Origin: Acanthochlamys bracteata
Lineage: Eukaryota > Streptophyta > Magnoliopsida > Pandanales > Velloziaceae
Reading direction: 5' to 3'
Assembly (NCBI GenBank): GCA_019914995.1
Contig: CM034138.1
Location: 6,392,535-6,456,534, forward strand
Length of the DNA stretch: 64,000 nucleotides
Program-made: the position numbers and the translations under genes
Notes under the pieces: generated by a model
Told to the model about the DNA's origin: nothing
What the model saw: the letters and a program-made list of their open reading frames with translations, nothing else
Databases searched by the model: none
Part shown: positions 1 to 13,480 of the stretch, piece after piece
Layout: each line of letters begins with the position of its first letter
Position numbering within the stretch: position 1 is the first letter of the stretch

Positions 1-1193
1 AATGTTAACACATAGTTGCTTTCTGTATGGCAGAAAATTAAATTTTCGTAAGAATGATGTAATATGAGGGTATCTGTCTTAAGATTATTTGCAAAACCAG
101 CAAATGGAATTTGCAAGTTCAAGTGCAAATGAACTCTAGTTTTTACCCCTAAACCACATAGACTTACCTTCTACCCATCATAATCTCAATCAAATTTGTA
201 CTGAATTTATTTGTCACAGATTATATTTTTAGCTGGCTGTCAGAAAGAACTCCTATTTTTATGAACTTTTGATCGCTGCATGTCATAGAAACACCTCCCT
301 ACTTGCTCATCAGATAGTGAAGTTATGAGATGGGAACTGTAGAATGATATCAGGCCATATGGTTCAGATGGACGCCTCTTCTTCACGCGCTGTAAGGTCA
401 TTTTCCATTTGAGCTGTCCAACATATGCCTAGATTCTTTAATGGCTTCAGTTGGTTGTTGTCTCCTTACTATTTCACAAAACCACTAAAACGGACTTGCA
501 AGTTTTGAGTGCATGTCAATGTTAATTTTCAACCCAAATAGCACAAACTTTAGTTTTCGTGTCTTCTAGCGAAACTGATGAAATTTATTCACTACCAAAA
601 CCCTATATTAGGAATGATCTTAGCAACAGCTTAATATTTCATTTATACAATTTGATGAATAACCAATTGGCCACGTGGCAACATCTTTTTATTTTGGGAA
701 CGGAGTTAAGGCATAGCTTAAGTTTTTGTAATGGAACCTATAGAAACAGGATGTAACAGTATTTTGGTAATCTGGAAAAGCTATAGCAACAGTTTTTTGG
801 GTTTTCGCAACAATTTTCTGTAGAAATTAATTTCTTGTAGTGATTGTCCAAGATACTTTTTACTTGCTAGAAAGAATTTCTTACTTTGTGAACTTTTAAT
901 AGCAGTTGTTCATATAGGACGTACTTACTCCATGAGAAACTAATTAAAGTTAGATGTGAGATGAGCCTATCTTTTTTTTTCTTTTGAATAATTCAGCAGT
1001 ACTGCCACTGTTTGAACCTCAATCTTCCCATTTTGGAAAGAGATGTTATAGCCAACCAACTGTTTGGTTCTTGGCTGAGCCTAGAATTTATCCAGTTTTT
1101 GTTGGCTATGACATCCTAATCAAGTAGACAAGCTAAACTCCATTCTAATTTTTTAGTTTGTTATGTCATTAATTACTTGTTTGAAATCTGCAG
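1..1193. other. upstream sequence, probably intron of the b561 gene
   Basis: This stretch precedes the last exon of the cytochrome b561 gene and is most simply its intron; the exons coding for the first transmembrane helices must lie to the left of the window. I searched it for the conserved histidine-containing helices of the family and found none. The open frame at 559-756 has no recognisable motif. Confidence 0.5.
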
Positions 1194-1556
1194 TGGCTTG
1201 TTGGGTTCTTGAGCTTTTGCCACAGAGGTGAGGGGCGCTGGAGTAGGGCAGTAGTGCTTCCATGGCATGTATGCATAGGGTTGTACACATACGTGCTTGC
1301 TGTGGCTACAGCTGAGACAGGTCTTATAGAGAAGCTGACCTTCTTACAGACCAAAAATAGGGTAGATCGACGCTCACCAGAGTCCACTCTGGTGAATGCC
1401 CTCGGTGTTGGGCTGGCACTGCTGTGTGGCTTTGTGATCTTTGCTGCAATATCCCCAAAGCACAACAGAAATGCAGTTCATCAGTACGTCCTTAGCAACT
1501 ACAACAAAAATAGTAAGGATAGCTCATTATTTGTTCATTCAAGAGTGTTGCACTAG
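1194..1556 (+). CDS. transmembrane ascorbate ferrireductase (cytochrome b561), C-terminal exon, partial
   Basis: This is the last exon of a plant cytochrome b561, a membrane di-haem protein that moves electrons from cytosolic ascorbate across the plasma membrane or tonoplast to monodehydroascorbate or ferric chelates. An acceptor ends at 1193 and the exon opens with WLVGFLSF, then shows LPWHV (haem-ligand histidine in the family), GLYTYVLAVATAETGL, LTFLQTK, and a final helix VNALGVGLALLCGFVIFAAI before a short hydrophilic tail. These match the last two helices of the six-helix b561 fold. Most of the protein (about 220-240 residues in the family) is outside the window. By sequence and by its convergent neighbour DCP5 it is probably the orthologue of Arabidopsis At1g26100. 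The family is clear; the exact paralogue is inferred. Confidence 0.87.
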   Translation, partial: WLVGFLSFCHRGEGRWSRAVVLPWHVCIGLYTYVLAVATAETGLIEKLTFLQTKNRVDRRSPESTLVNALGVGLALLCGFVIFAAISPKHNRNAVHQYVLSNYNKNSKDSSLFVHSRVLH

Positions 1557-3356
1557 CTAATGGCACCTGGAAGCCTTATAAGTAATTCTTGACTCCCAGT
1601 CTGCCAGTATGGTATAAGAAATTCGAACTTGATGCCTCTTACCATGTTGTTTGGAGATCTTATAGCTGCAAATTTTAACTCCATTTCCCTTGCATTCTTT
1701 CAGTCTTTGCTTAAAGTTGCCTGCTTGCTTGCTTATCGATGGCGAAAGAAGAAAGAGGACTATCCTATATCTCGACAAGATTCCTTCGGTTGTTTTGCTT
1801 TTTCTCTTGCATCTAGAATTTCAGACTCATAACTGCTTAGTCGCGCTGATGTCACTTTTCCCTGATTATTTTCTGTGAAAGAACCTTTAACCCCTGCAGA
1901 GGATACCTAGACTTTTCAACAGGCTATGCAAAGGACATGATAAATGTAATAGAAGTAATAGATTTGAACTCCGAACACAAATTAGTAGAAACATTTACTA
2001 TATAAGTTTCTTATGGAATCTTAACAGACTAGAGCAGAACATAAAAAGCATTTACTATAAATTATCTGGACTATCTAAATAACTCCAGTGTTCAGACTAT
2101 CACACGAACACGTTAAGATACGGATGTAATTTTCTTGAAGCATGTTATTGCGACCGTTAATTTCAACCCGAAACCGATCCGAAAAAAGTCGGATTTGGGT
2201 CGTCGAAGTCTTAATCGGATTCGGATCGACTCAAAAATTTTAAATAAATTCGGATTAGGTTGACTCAAAATTGATCCGTTTAATCCGTATAACTATTTAT
2301 ATAATATATATTATTTAATAATTACAAAATAATAGCAAAAAATTTAAATTTAATTTGTATATATATATATAATTTTTAAGTTATCTTAACTTAACTAATT
2401 TTTATTTAATTTATAAATTTTATCAAAATTAATATATTTTTTTAAATATATCATAATTAATAATTTATATATATTATTATTAAAAATTAAAAATTATAAT
2501 TTTTATTTTAATAATTTTAATTATTAAATAAGTCGATCCGAATTTAATCTAATTATAAATAAGTTGAATTAAAATTGACAATTTTGATCCATATAAAAAA
2601 ATAGATTGAGTTAGAATTGAATAATTTTGACCCAATTATTATATAAATCGATTCGAAACTGATCCAAGAATCAAAATTGCCACCCCTAGGTTTGTACAAT
2701 AACACAACAGTTAGAAAACTACATGTTTCAAGCTACTATTGTTTCTTTTCAAGACTAAACTATGCCTGGAGCACTGGGAATAGAATTAAGCAGCTTCTAC
2801 AATTCCACCACAATAACGGGATTTCCTGATGCTCGAAATTTGACCTCCAAAAACCAAATTGATTTTTCTAAACTTGAAGAACTAATTGCGTGGGCAAACC
2901 CATTGTTAAGCACCATCACCAATAGCAACTTGTTTTAAACTGCTGACACTAAAAAGAAAAGATAGTGCTCACAGTTTTACTTAACAAGATAGTTCAAATA
3001 AGATGCAGTTTATCCAACAGGCCAGGCCCAAATTATCAACCTTACGAAGAGATTCGATTCCAGAGCATGCATCAATTTAACTAACAGTTACTAGTAGCCT
3101 GTAGCTTACTGGTGACTAGCTTGCAATGAAGAGCAAGGGCAAGCAACTAAAATAAGACCTGCCGCCCACAAAATTGCTTCTAGATAGCCAACATTCTTAA
3201 AGTTGCAACAGTTAATATGTTGCCCTAGACGATGTGGTTCAAAACTGTGTCTACTATTATTTCACAGGGGCAGTTTATCTCCAAATGACCAAGAGCGTAC
3301 TTAAGCATCAAACAGAAGCCTGTTATCCTCAGTCTGACATACCGGAAAATTACATT
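1557..3356. other. convergent intergenic region between b561 and DCP5
   Basis: The 3' flanks of two tail-to-tail genes meet here. 1557 to about 1900 is likely the 3' UTR of the b561 gene and about 3000-3356 that of DCP5. The middle holds a hAT-like MITE (2146-2688). No other gene was seen; the short open frames at 1557-1878 look like chance. Confidence 0.6.
2146..2688. mobile_element. hAT-like MITE of the TAGGGGTG family, copy A
   Basis: An AT-rich element bounded by GATCCGAA-type arms. The right end reads ATTGCCACCCCTA; the left end is a decayed version of the inverse. Its whole length matches, in reverse complement, the better preserved copy at 25,328-25,860, including the AT-rich core and the motif TTTAATCCGTATAACTATTT. 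No target duplication could be recognised, and the left edge is uncertain by about 10 bases. It looks older than the other copies. Confidence 0.7.
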
Positions 3357-6300
3357 TCAAGAGGTTCGGTTTGAGTAATAATGGCCTCGTCCCCTTCCAA
3401 CATAGCCATATCCCCTACCATAGTAAGAACCACGGGAACGTCCTCCACCACCACCACCACGGAACCAACGCCCTCCACCTCTAGTTGGCCTGTGTCTTGG
3501 GAAGTCACCAAATGTCTGCAAGAATAGGAAGGATATTTCAATTTTAACCCCTGACATTACATAAATCAAGCACCCCAAGATGGCCCAAGATACCTCCACA
3601 TCTATCTTAAACTGCTCAGAGAACTTGGTTCTTCCATTCCGTGTCCCACGATCAAGCGTATTGCAGGAGAGTGTATCAAAAAAATCATCCTTCACATATG
3701 TAGGCTGCTTAAAAGAAAACAATCAATAGCTAGACATTAAAGGACAAATTCATTGATTTACAACAGCACATATGTTTTACCTTTACTTCTAAACCACGAG
3801 CTTCTGAATCATCATCTGAGATGTCATCTGCTCTATCTTCACCCCTTGACTGGCCTTTACCTTTGCCTAGATGACCCCATACTTCATCCTTGTTGAATTT
3901 TTCATTCATTGCAATGAAATCAAAATCTTCTGTAAATCTAGTAACTGGCTGTGGAAATGTAGAACAAGAATCAAAATCTGCTTATATGTTACACAAACAC
4001 AAAAGGCCATCTATTTTGATTAAATAAAGCATAGAGTATGATCAAAATCGCAAACTGAGTTAAAGGATATGGTACACAAATCCGAACGGCTTAGACAACT
4101 GAACTGTCGGTTAGCTAAGCAGAGAAATACACGTCAATATAGATGTACGCTTCAAGGACACAATTTCATGAAATGCAGGTTATACTAGATGCTTACTCTA
4201 ACTAGGAAACTATGGTAATAGATGCTGGATAATTAGCAGCATCATTCTTTAAAGTCTTTAAGCAATTAAATCTAAGAGATGCAAAGCAGTACCCCGTATC
4301 CTCTTCCTCTTCCACGTCCTCTATAAGAATGGTGGCTGTGAGAAGCTGCTCCATTTGGCTGAAAAAAGATGTGCACATGTCAGTCTCAATAAGAACTTTT
4401 AGTGTGCATAGTTAAATCAGTCCTTTACAAGTTCAAATTCTTTAAATAATCACTAATTTGAAGTGTCAGAGGACAGTGATGCCTCCAGCATTAGTTTCAC
4501 CATGAAATTTTCTAGATGCAGCAATAAAACAAGGATAGGATATATAATCAATGGAAGGGGAAAATAAAAGAGAGGAGAGAGAGAGAGAGAGAATCCCATT
4601 GTTCACTTGCAGTTTAACACAGAATCAAGTTTTGCTACTTAAAACTTCATTTCAGATTGTGATCCTTGCAACATCAAAAGCATATCTCACAGGCTAACCA
4701 CAATAAACACACAATTAATTCAATAAAGACCTACATAAATATATTTAGGTATTATGATCCAAAACTGCTTAGTCTAGAAGGCTCAGTGATTAAAACGTAA
4801 AAGCAACCAGTACAGGTCATAATAGCGATGGTCGGACCATTGAACTCCCTCTTTTAGACACCCTTATGGACGCTAACATCTCATTCGTAGCTTAACTTTA
4901 ATAAACCACAAGGAGAGAGTTAATCAAGAGTAATTTACAGTTCCAACATGATAACTAATATAGTTCACTTTACTTGATTAGTAGTAAACAAGGCCAAAAA
5001 CATTTACAAACCTCAAACATGTCCACCAAGTAAGAATGGGATTACAGCAGATCAATTAAAGGCGAACATAACAAAAAATTATAAATAAATAAATAAAACT
5101 CAACCACCTGTGACTTCTTGGCAACTAGGGCTGGGCTGAATGGCACAAGGTTGAAATAATCCCAAGGTATATTTTCATCAACTTATAAATTAACATTATC
5201 AGGTATCTTACACAGACAATAGTTGTACTTTCTTGCAAAAAAGAAAACAGCTTATAAATTACCAATTCAGCACTTCATATGAGCAATAGCTTAATCATAA
5301 AAACTATAATCATCAGCAATGCAACATTTGTGAACCTAGTCTTTCATCAGTCAATTTCATCTATTTTCCTATAACTCTCCTATAACTTAGTAGAAGTGCT
5401 AGTTAAAGAGTTTATTATGGAAACAAAAGAGCAGAAAAGAAGGGTATTGAAACACAAGAATATTAATGGCCGGGATGGAGTGTTACTAGTGAAGCATGAC
5501 TGTGCTCAATTGTCCGTCTCCTTACAAACTAGTGATATACATGCTAGTATAACATGTTATATAGAGGGAATGGATACTACAGTTTCAAGGCCAAATATGT
5601 ACCAGATGCATCTCTCACTATGCAATTTCCCTTGAGACTAGTGACCTATATGTGGTGGAGCACAATTAATGAAATACAATTTACTTTATCGACAGTCACA
5701 ATGCCTTCAGCTTAGTTAGAGGACCTATGCAACAAACCTAATGAAAATATATTTACATGTAAATTTTTAATAAACAAGATCCCAACAAGCCAACATATGT
5801 AATTATTCAATTTGATTAGAAAAAAAAATTCTTGATATTTCTAGTCCATAAAAAGAATGTTTAAGTTATATATCCTGCATGATAGAGGTTTAATAGGCAT
5901 CCTCTTTAAAAACTATGCTTATCACTACCAGCATAATATGAAGACCATGCTTCAGAAAACCATAAGCAGTTAAAATACCATACCAATCATGTTTTTATTT
6001 GAGATTTTTCTAAATCTAGAACAAAAGCTAACCTACAAATGCAATATTTGCACATAAAAAAGAGGATGATTCTAGCCTCGTGCACATATATTTATTACTA
6101 AACATGAATCAGAGCCCAAGACGTACCCCCAAAAAAGTAATAATTAGGGAATCAAGGCTCCTTTCCAAATATCTCCTTCAATTACACATTCATCATGAGA
6201 ATAATGATCTGCACCTAGAGAACATGGTCCTAACCAGTGGCCTTAAGTGATTGGTCAATAGCAAATGTAAATATAATTAGGTGAGGATGTATAATTAGCA

Positions 6301-9300
6301 TGTACATCAATGATAGTGAGTTCATGAAGTTACTCAAAATGGACAGCTTAGGCAAGTCTCCAAAGGAAGTCTGAAACTAGTGCCACAAAAGACATGCCAG
6401 ATTGGAGGCATATATGATTGAAAGAAATTACCAGCGACAAGAGCTAAAAGAACCTGGTGTGCACTACATGGGGACGGAAATATGAACTTAACTATAAAAG
6501 AAAGTACTTAAGTAACCAAGTTTTAAGACAGTTATTCAGAACAAACAACTCATCAGAATGAGCATGACCAAAAATGAAAAAAAGAAAGAAAGCGAACAAA
6601 CGAAAGAAAACAAATTAGAGCAGTATACCTTGCTATCAGTTGGGAGAGGTAGTGGCAGTAAAGGCTCATTATTTTCAGCTGGAGCAGGTGGTACTGGATT
6701 TGGTAACAGCGGTTTAGTCCTTGCTTCTATGGGTTTAACCTCCACATCTTTATCGCTGGTCTGAGGAAGCGGAGATGGAAGAATTGCAGAGCGAACAGGT
6801 GGCAGAAGTTGATCAGGGGTCACTAATGGTACTGCCATATCTATTTGTCCTGAAGTGGAGGAGTGAACAATAGAAGCTGTAGAATGGGAATCATTTTGGT
6901 AGGTTGGAGTATGACCAGAGATTATCTTGCTTCCAATGACAGAATGCAGGCCTTGGGACTTGCTGGCAACATACTCTATACTAGATACAGTAGGTGGCAC
7001 GAATGACAATGTGGAACTCACAGTTACTGCAGGAAGTGTGCCTATAAGAGGATTGCCATGCAACATTTCTGGTGCCAAGGTGGTAAAGCTAGTAGGTGCC
7101 GAAGTTGAAGGCACTGTGCTAGACACCAAACTCATGGTACTGCCGACAGAAGGTAAAAAATGAGAAGGAACTGATAGATGTGAAGTAGTAGATAATGGAG
7201 TACTCGATACAGAATGTTGCAAAGGCAGTTGTTGCAAAGGCTGAGCAGATTGAGTAGTTACTCCTGGAGTTGGATGCAGGAAAGGAGGTTGTTGCACATG
7301 AGATGGGCCGCCTGACGATGTATAATATCCTTGCCAATACATTGGCATAGACTGCGCAGAGCCATTTGCTGTAGGAGGAGGAGAACCCCATGGACCCAAG
7401 CTTCCCCCAGGTTGATATAGAGGCAAGTTTCCTTGGAACGTAGACCTTTCCAGTCCATAATGAGTTGCTTGTGAGCTAAAATCAGCAACAGTTCCACTTC
7501 CAGTTGAAGGCACATCTGTCGATACAGGTGGAGAGGAAGAATAATGGGACTGTACATTATACAAATTACAATCAGATTTCTTTAACTGTTAGTTCATGTT
7601 ACTCATACGTAGCAAAATGCAAGGATTCTAGCATGTCAATAGAGTAACCTGAATTATAGCAGGGTCATTGTGGAGGGGTTGTGATGGAACAGGTGGAGAT
7701 GATTTGACCTGCACATCCTGAAACATTTTTGTAAAGAAAAAGGATTATAAATAAGCACTCGAGTGAAACCAAATTGTAGCAAGAGAAAGTTCAGGGTGCA
7801 TATGTAAGTTTTTTGGTAACACTATTTGGATTCCACATTATTTTAAAGAAAATATCCACACAGAGAGTATTTCAAAAAGATCAATCAACCTCCTACTTGC
7901 TCTCCATCTATGGACCACTTAATTTACTAGAATAATGAAGTGGGTCCATCATTAGTTAGAGATGAAACAAGACCAAAGTGCCTATACAACAATAAATCTT
8001 CATTGAATTCTTTTAAGTACATATCTGATAATCATGATTATGAGTCTGTATAAAAAGTTCTCTGAAAACAAAACCCATATGCTAGTTCAACGTGAATAAC
8101 TGTGTAAGCAAGTCAGGGAAAAACACCAGACCTAGCTCTCAAAGGCATCTCTAATACTGATTTCTGATGTAGATCCTGGTTGTAATTCAGTTCAAAAGGG
8201 AAAAACAGAAGAAATCGCTGAAAAGCAATTAAACACAGTACCACCATTACCCTCTTAAATTCTGGCCATAACCACACTATCCTTTCTATTTGAATTGACC
8301 TTTCAAATACTTCACATTTGAGCATATCATATGCATACAATTACAAGTTACAAACAGAAAAACTCAAGGAACCATTGATATAACTAGCAAGTCATTCTTA
8401 TCGGATGAACCACATAATTCATATTAAAGAGATATGCTCTATAAATGCATAATCTCCACAAGAAACTAAAACCTGCCAAAATATACAAAAAGATATCAAA
8501 TTGAGAGACAGTTTTCTAAAAAGTAATTGATTTAGAAAAGATAGCTACAAATGAATACTATAAACATACAAATGAAGAACAAAGAAAGTAGTAGTACTTA
8601 TCCCATTACGTGATACCTAACTCAAGTTAGAAAAACAGAAATACTAAAGCAGCTAACATACTAACGTTACATTACTATTTTCCTACTTCACAATTTTCTC
8701 ATAATGCATAACGGAACCTCAAAGATATTGAAGATGCATTGTACCTTAATGTCACTTCCTCGGAAGACAATAAATTCATATATTTTGTGACTAGCAGGAA
8801 TTTGAGGACCATCTTTCCTTCGTCCTTCAGTTCCAAATGATCGTACTGCAATAAACATAAAAGAGATGCAGACACAATCAGCTACCAGATAGTTCATTAC
8901 AGCTATCGCCTTTGCAGTGTTTGACTCTTATAGTGACCAATAAACCAACAAAACAGAAAAACTAATTTATTTCATTCTTTTTAAATTCTGATATAAAAAA
9001 GGATAAAACAGTGACAAATCTTTTGTGTAAGCTAATCTTAGATATGTACTGTTACATAGACGTGAAAAAAAAATTTACCTGTGCATGTTGATTCCAATAT
9101 TCGTGCAGCAAAGTTTGAAAATAATGACAAATATAAGTGACGAGAACATTGAAAACAATCCATGGGAATTGTCCACATTATAGAATTCCAAAATCACTAA
9201 TCAAAATATAGAACAATGACCATACCAACTTCCTAGGTTCAGCTAATAGCTTATGATAAACATTATATGGTATCCTTTGCCGGACTCCAAGCGTCATATT

Positions 9301-12102
9301 AGGCAAGAGATACCATAGATATGGAATTACATCTCAAAAAAAACGATCATCATATAACCCATTTATGAAGCATAAGCGCAACAAATTGACCTTGAATGCA
9401 TAGATATTGTGAAACAAGACATGGATGGTAAATAGTAACATTACATGGCCATCAAGGAAAACTGCACTATGTTTTAGATTGTTTCAGGATAATCCAAAAA
9501 TAAAAAAGAGTTTATAGGTTTCACTATGTCACAAGTATATAGCAGCTAACATAAAGTTAAACTCCAGCCTGCAGTGACAACCCAACCTTAAGGTTATGCA
9601 AAGCAAAGGAGAAGTTTTACCTTTGATTGTTCAATAGAAAACTCCATGGGCTTGGCAATTTTATTTTAAGTCCAAAATACATTCCCCTTCTTAAAGCATC
9701 TCTTTACAATGAGCAAAGCAAATGTAATTGATATCATGTACTCTTTACTATCAATCAATTATCATTAAAACTTAATAAAGAGTATAGAATTAAAACTGCT
9801 GCTTTACAAAATTTGTCAATACGAAAGTATTGATAAACTGCATTGCTGTTATATCTCATGATGACTAAGTAAAATAAAGAATTTGTAGACAACTTAAGTT
9901 TTTACAACTTACAAGAATTCCTAAGATGGTGTGTTAACCACTTGTGCATGCATGTGCATGAGAAACAAGTTGAACTAAAACCTGTAGCACTTTACCTTTA
10001 TATTACATGGTTACTTAACCACTTCCTTAAAAGAAAAAATAAAAATAATAGGTAATCCTCATTACAGTATAATATATACTGAACTCTCAAAATTTTGGTT
10101 CTGTGTTTCAACAACTGCTTAAAACTGAGGGCATATCCGACAACAATAACAAACGAATAAAGAAATACAACTGTGCAGCATCCAAACTTATTGAATAAGC
10201 TCACATTCTGTCCATCTAAGTGTTTTAATTAGTACACAAGGAACATCTTCTTTCAGAGAATTTTCCATTAAGTATGGCATGAATGTGAACCAAAAATTGC
10301 CAATTCTATACATGAATAGCTTCCGTGTTGCACTAGGAAGCATTAATACCTCTTAAATACAAACATTAAATACACACTGTAACATGCGACACATAAACAA
10401 TTAACAAAACCATTAACGTGTTATAAATACAATGTTTTTTTAAATACTTAAATATTTTGTGTACAAGTTAGTCCTTATACCTTATCACATGTTCTTTATT
10501 CCATAAGAACATAACTTTTCATTCTTTAAATGTCTCATTTCTAAACATTTACCAAGAAATTTTGTAAAGCTCTTGGTGAATAGCATTTTTTTCCTGCACT
10601 AGCCATTCAACTGCAATCTCATAAAGCACAGAATATTTTGTAAGATTTATCTTGCTTGACACTTGAAAATGTGTTATTATTTGAGCAAACTAGCATGCAT
10701 GCAAAGAAAACACCTGCATATCAATACTATTAGTTGGCATCGTGAAAAGGATTTGCGATGTATGGGTTGGTAGTTGTTGATGATTATAATGAGCTCTAAT
10801 GATAGGAAGGTAACAACATGCACTCTGAAACAGTCATCAGTGTTCAGTCATCAGCAAGAGATCAGTGCTAAAGAAGAGATGGTTAAACAGGTTTTAGAGG
10901 TAGTAATAACTAACCCATTGACTGGGACGTTACATGAATAAATGGGCCGACCATTATATTAACAAGAGATGAATAAATTGGCCAGAAGATGTGTTAATGA
11001 TTAAGATGGCCAGACAAAGTAGAAAACCAAGCTAAGAAGTCGATCTGAAAGAACCTCCTAAGAATTTCTTCATCAAAGCTTACCAGTAAATCATTTTTCA
11101 TCACTAAGCTTCTCACAAAATTTTCTTGCTACTAAAAAAGAACAAAAGTAAATCTTTGAATAAATAGCCAAGCTACCATTCGGCACAAACTCTAGACGTC
11201 CTTAGCTAAATGAATCAGGTGCCTCCAGAAACAACTCAAACAGAATGTCAAAAGGTAATGCCAGTAAGAACAAATGACTGACTTGAGCACCAGAAGCGAC
11301 GAATTATCCTTAAGGGCCAAAACAAAGCATTAATAATGCTATATTTTTAGCACTACCAGAACTATTACGTATTGTTTAGAGAAAAAAGTAATGCTAAAAT
11401 GTCCAGCGCTCAATTCCAAGAACTCTAATAATCTCCTAATAAGGATAGCTTCCATAAGAATAGTTAGGAAGCAAGTAAAGGTGTGCTTCTCCAGAATAAG
11501 CTCCTCCTCAAGCCGAACAGAAAATTTTGATGAAGTTCTTTTTATGACCATGAGACCATACAGCTCCAAAACCCTAACCAGGACAAGCTGACTAGAAAAT
11601 ACTACTCCCAGTACCAGGTGACAATCCACCACCAGGGACAGAAACCCTAACCAATAAAAAGAAATTCTTATTTATTGAAAGACCAACCTTAAAACCCTAA
11701 CGTATTCACGAATTTATGACAGGAAATACCTTGTGAACGCACATCTAGATACACAGCCCCGATTAATCTATACAAATTAATCTTCTCATTTCTTCTGGAT
11801 TTTCTTATTATTACAAAGGAATGCCGCTTGTTAAGAAAGAAATCACTGAAAACCTAACGCACGAGGGAAGCCAAATGAAGAGATCGAACAGAAACCTCGA
11901 CCATTTTGGAATCGAAAGGGTTAGAGAAAGGGGTACCGTTGCGGAGGCCGATGCTTGAATCTTGGGTGTTGATGGTGTAGAGAATGCCCTCATACCTGAT
12001 CTCGAACTTGGATGTCAAACTTATCAGACTACCAATGTACGATTCCGCCGACGGCCCACCGCCGACGGCCGCCGCCGATCTTGCAGAGCTCTCCGCCGCC
12101 AT
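3357..12102 (-). CDS. DCP5: decapping 5 protein (LSm14/Scd6 family)
   Basis: DCP5 acts in cytoplasmic P-bodies, where it represses translation and promotes mRNA decapping by DCP1/DCP2. Eight exons join in frame: 12102-11937, 8845-8745, 7717-7649, 7549-6629, 4358-4293, 3948-3781, 3707-3594, 3515-3357, giving 587 residues (Arabidopsis DCP5 is of similar size). Domains in order: LSm domain about residues 15-90 ([20 protein letters not shown], then [18 protein letters not shown]); a long Pro/Ser/Thr-rich disordered region from the single 921-bp exon (113-419); RG-rich stretch (432-441); FDF core with DFDF at 449-452; FFD box around 505-508; TFG box from 536; RGG-rich C-terminus ending SNRTS. The start is the first ATG in frame, followed by MAAESSAR, as in relatives. 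Intron 1 is 3.1 kb and intron 4 is 2.3 kb; neither shows another gene. Nothing looks broken. Confidence 0.95.
4569..4593. repeat. GA-rich microsatellite
   Basis: A short run of alternating GA inside DCP5 intron 4; no function is suggested. Confidence 0.8.
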
Positions 12103-12693
12103 ATGCTATCTAATGGCGAGAATGGAGCGGAAACCTTAGAGAGAAGAGAGAGAGGAGAGACTTTCTACTTTTTCGGTTTTCTTTTCTGTTACGAAGCTTT
12201 GGCTTGCGAAAGAAAAGCTTGGGACCGTTTGCTTTGTTAGAGAGTTCTGCGTATACTGAGGCACCTCTTGGCAATGCATTCTGAAAACTTTTTATTTCAA
12301 ATTTTTATTTATTTTTATAATAAGTTTTCTAAAATAATATAATTTATTTAAAATTTAAAAAATATAAAATTATATACCAAAATATTTTATTTTAAAATTT
12401 GTTTATTAAAAGTACTTGAAAATATTTATGAGTATTTAGAATTAGGGTTTCATATTTTGTGTAAAGCCATTTGACATATGTAATCTTCAGGGTGCTAAAA
12501 TATTATTAATAATTGTTATTAATATAGTATTTAGAAACGGTATTAATAAATGTCATCTCTTGCGCTGCTTTGTCTTGCTTTGCTTGTGTTATTAATATTG
12601 TCAATTTTATGGTTAGAGTTGTTATTAATATTGTCAATTTTTACTATTGAATTTTTGTGGGTCCCATATATCTTTTAGTGGTGGGATCTTATG
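12103..12693. other. DCP5 5' flank and AT-rich intergenic DNA
   Basis: 12103 to about 12270 holds the presumed 5' UTR and promoter of DCP5, with GA-rich sequence at 12140-12160. About 12275-12440 is an AT-rich block like the small MITEs seen elsewhere, but its ends are not clear. No gene was seen. Confidence 0.5.
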
Positions 12694-13480
12694 CATAGTT
12701 GTTAGATTCGAACCGAACCATCCGGGTTGACCCGAAGACCGTCGATCCGGAAGGTAAATCGGTCCGAATTTGCAAAAAGACTGTCTATACAATTGACCTA
12801 TTTCGATCCGTTTTAATCCGTTTCAATCCGATTGATTTGCCCATACGGATCAAATCGGATTGAATAAAATTAAAAAATTTAATTAAAAAATTTTAAATTG
12901 ATAATATATTTAATATAAAAATAATAATCCTATGTTGAAAAATAATATGTAGTTTAAATTTTATATTTGGATGTGATAATACAAAAATATAATTAATTAT
13001 GTCTCATTTGTAAATATCAATTATTAGTGATTTTTAAATTTTCATATTATAAAATATTCAGACTCAAATATGTATACCTAAAAAAGTTGGTTATGTCTCT
13101 TTTATAATTTTATTTTCTTCTAATCACCTAATTTATTTAAAATTTTCTCATTATAAATTTTTACTATTACTATTGTTGTTGGTGGTGGTAAAGTCATGGT
13201 GGCAATATTTTAATTTTCGCTATGATTATTATTGCTGTTGTTGTTGATAGTAATGCCATAGTAAAAATATTTTAATTTTTTGCTGTAATTGATGCTGCTA
13301 TTATTGTTGGTAGTGCCATGATAGCAGTAGATTTTTCACTGTAATTGTTGTTATTATTAATCGAAAATATTTTAACATTATTGATCCGATGGTTCGATCA
13401 GTTGATCCGATGGGTCAATCTAAAAATCGTGATCCGAACAATTTTTCGATTCGATGTCCAATCCGTTTCTTACAACTATG
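12694..13480. mobile_element. hAT-like non-autonomous element with 8-bp target duplication
   Basis: The element starts CATAGTTGTTAGA and ends in the inverse TACAACTATG. It is flanked on both sides by ATCTTATG (12686-12693 and 13481-13488), an exact 8-bp duplication typical of hAT transposons. Both arms are rich in GATCCG/CGATCC words, with an AT-rich core and GTTGTTG-type simple sequence in the middle. It carries no transposase, so it would depend on an enzyme encoded elsewhere. Confidence 0.85.

Noticed and set aside
1629-1878. Overlapping small frames after the b561 stop
   Set aside because: They fall in the probable 3' UTR and have no domain.
5396-5635. 79-codon plus-strand frame
   Set aside because: It is inside intron 4 of DCP5 on the opposite strand, without similarity to any family I know.
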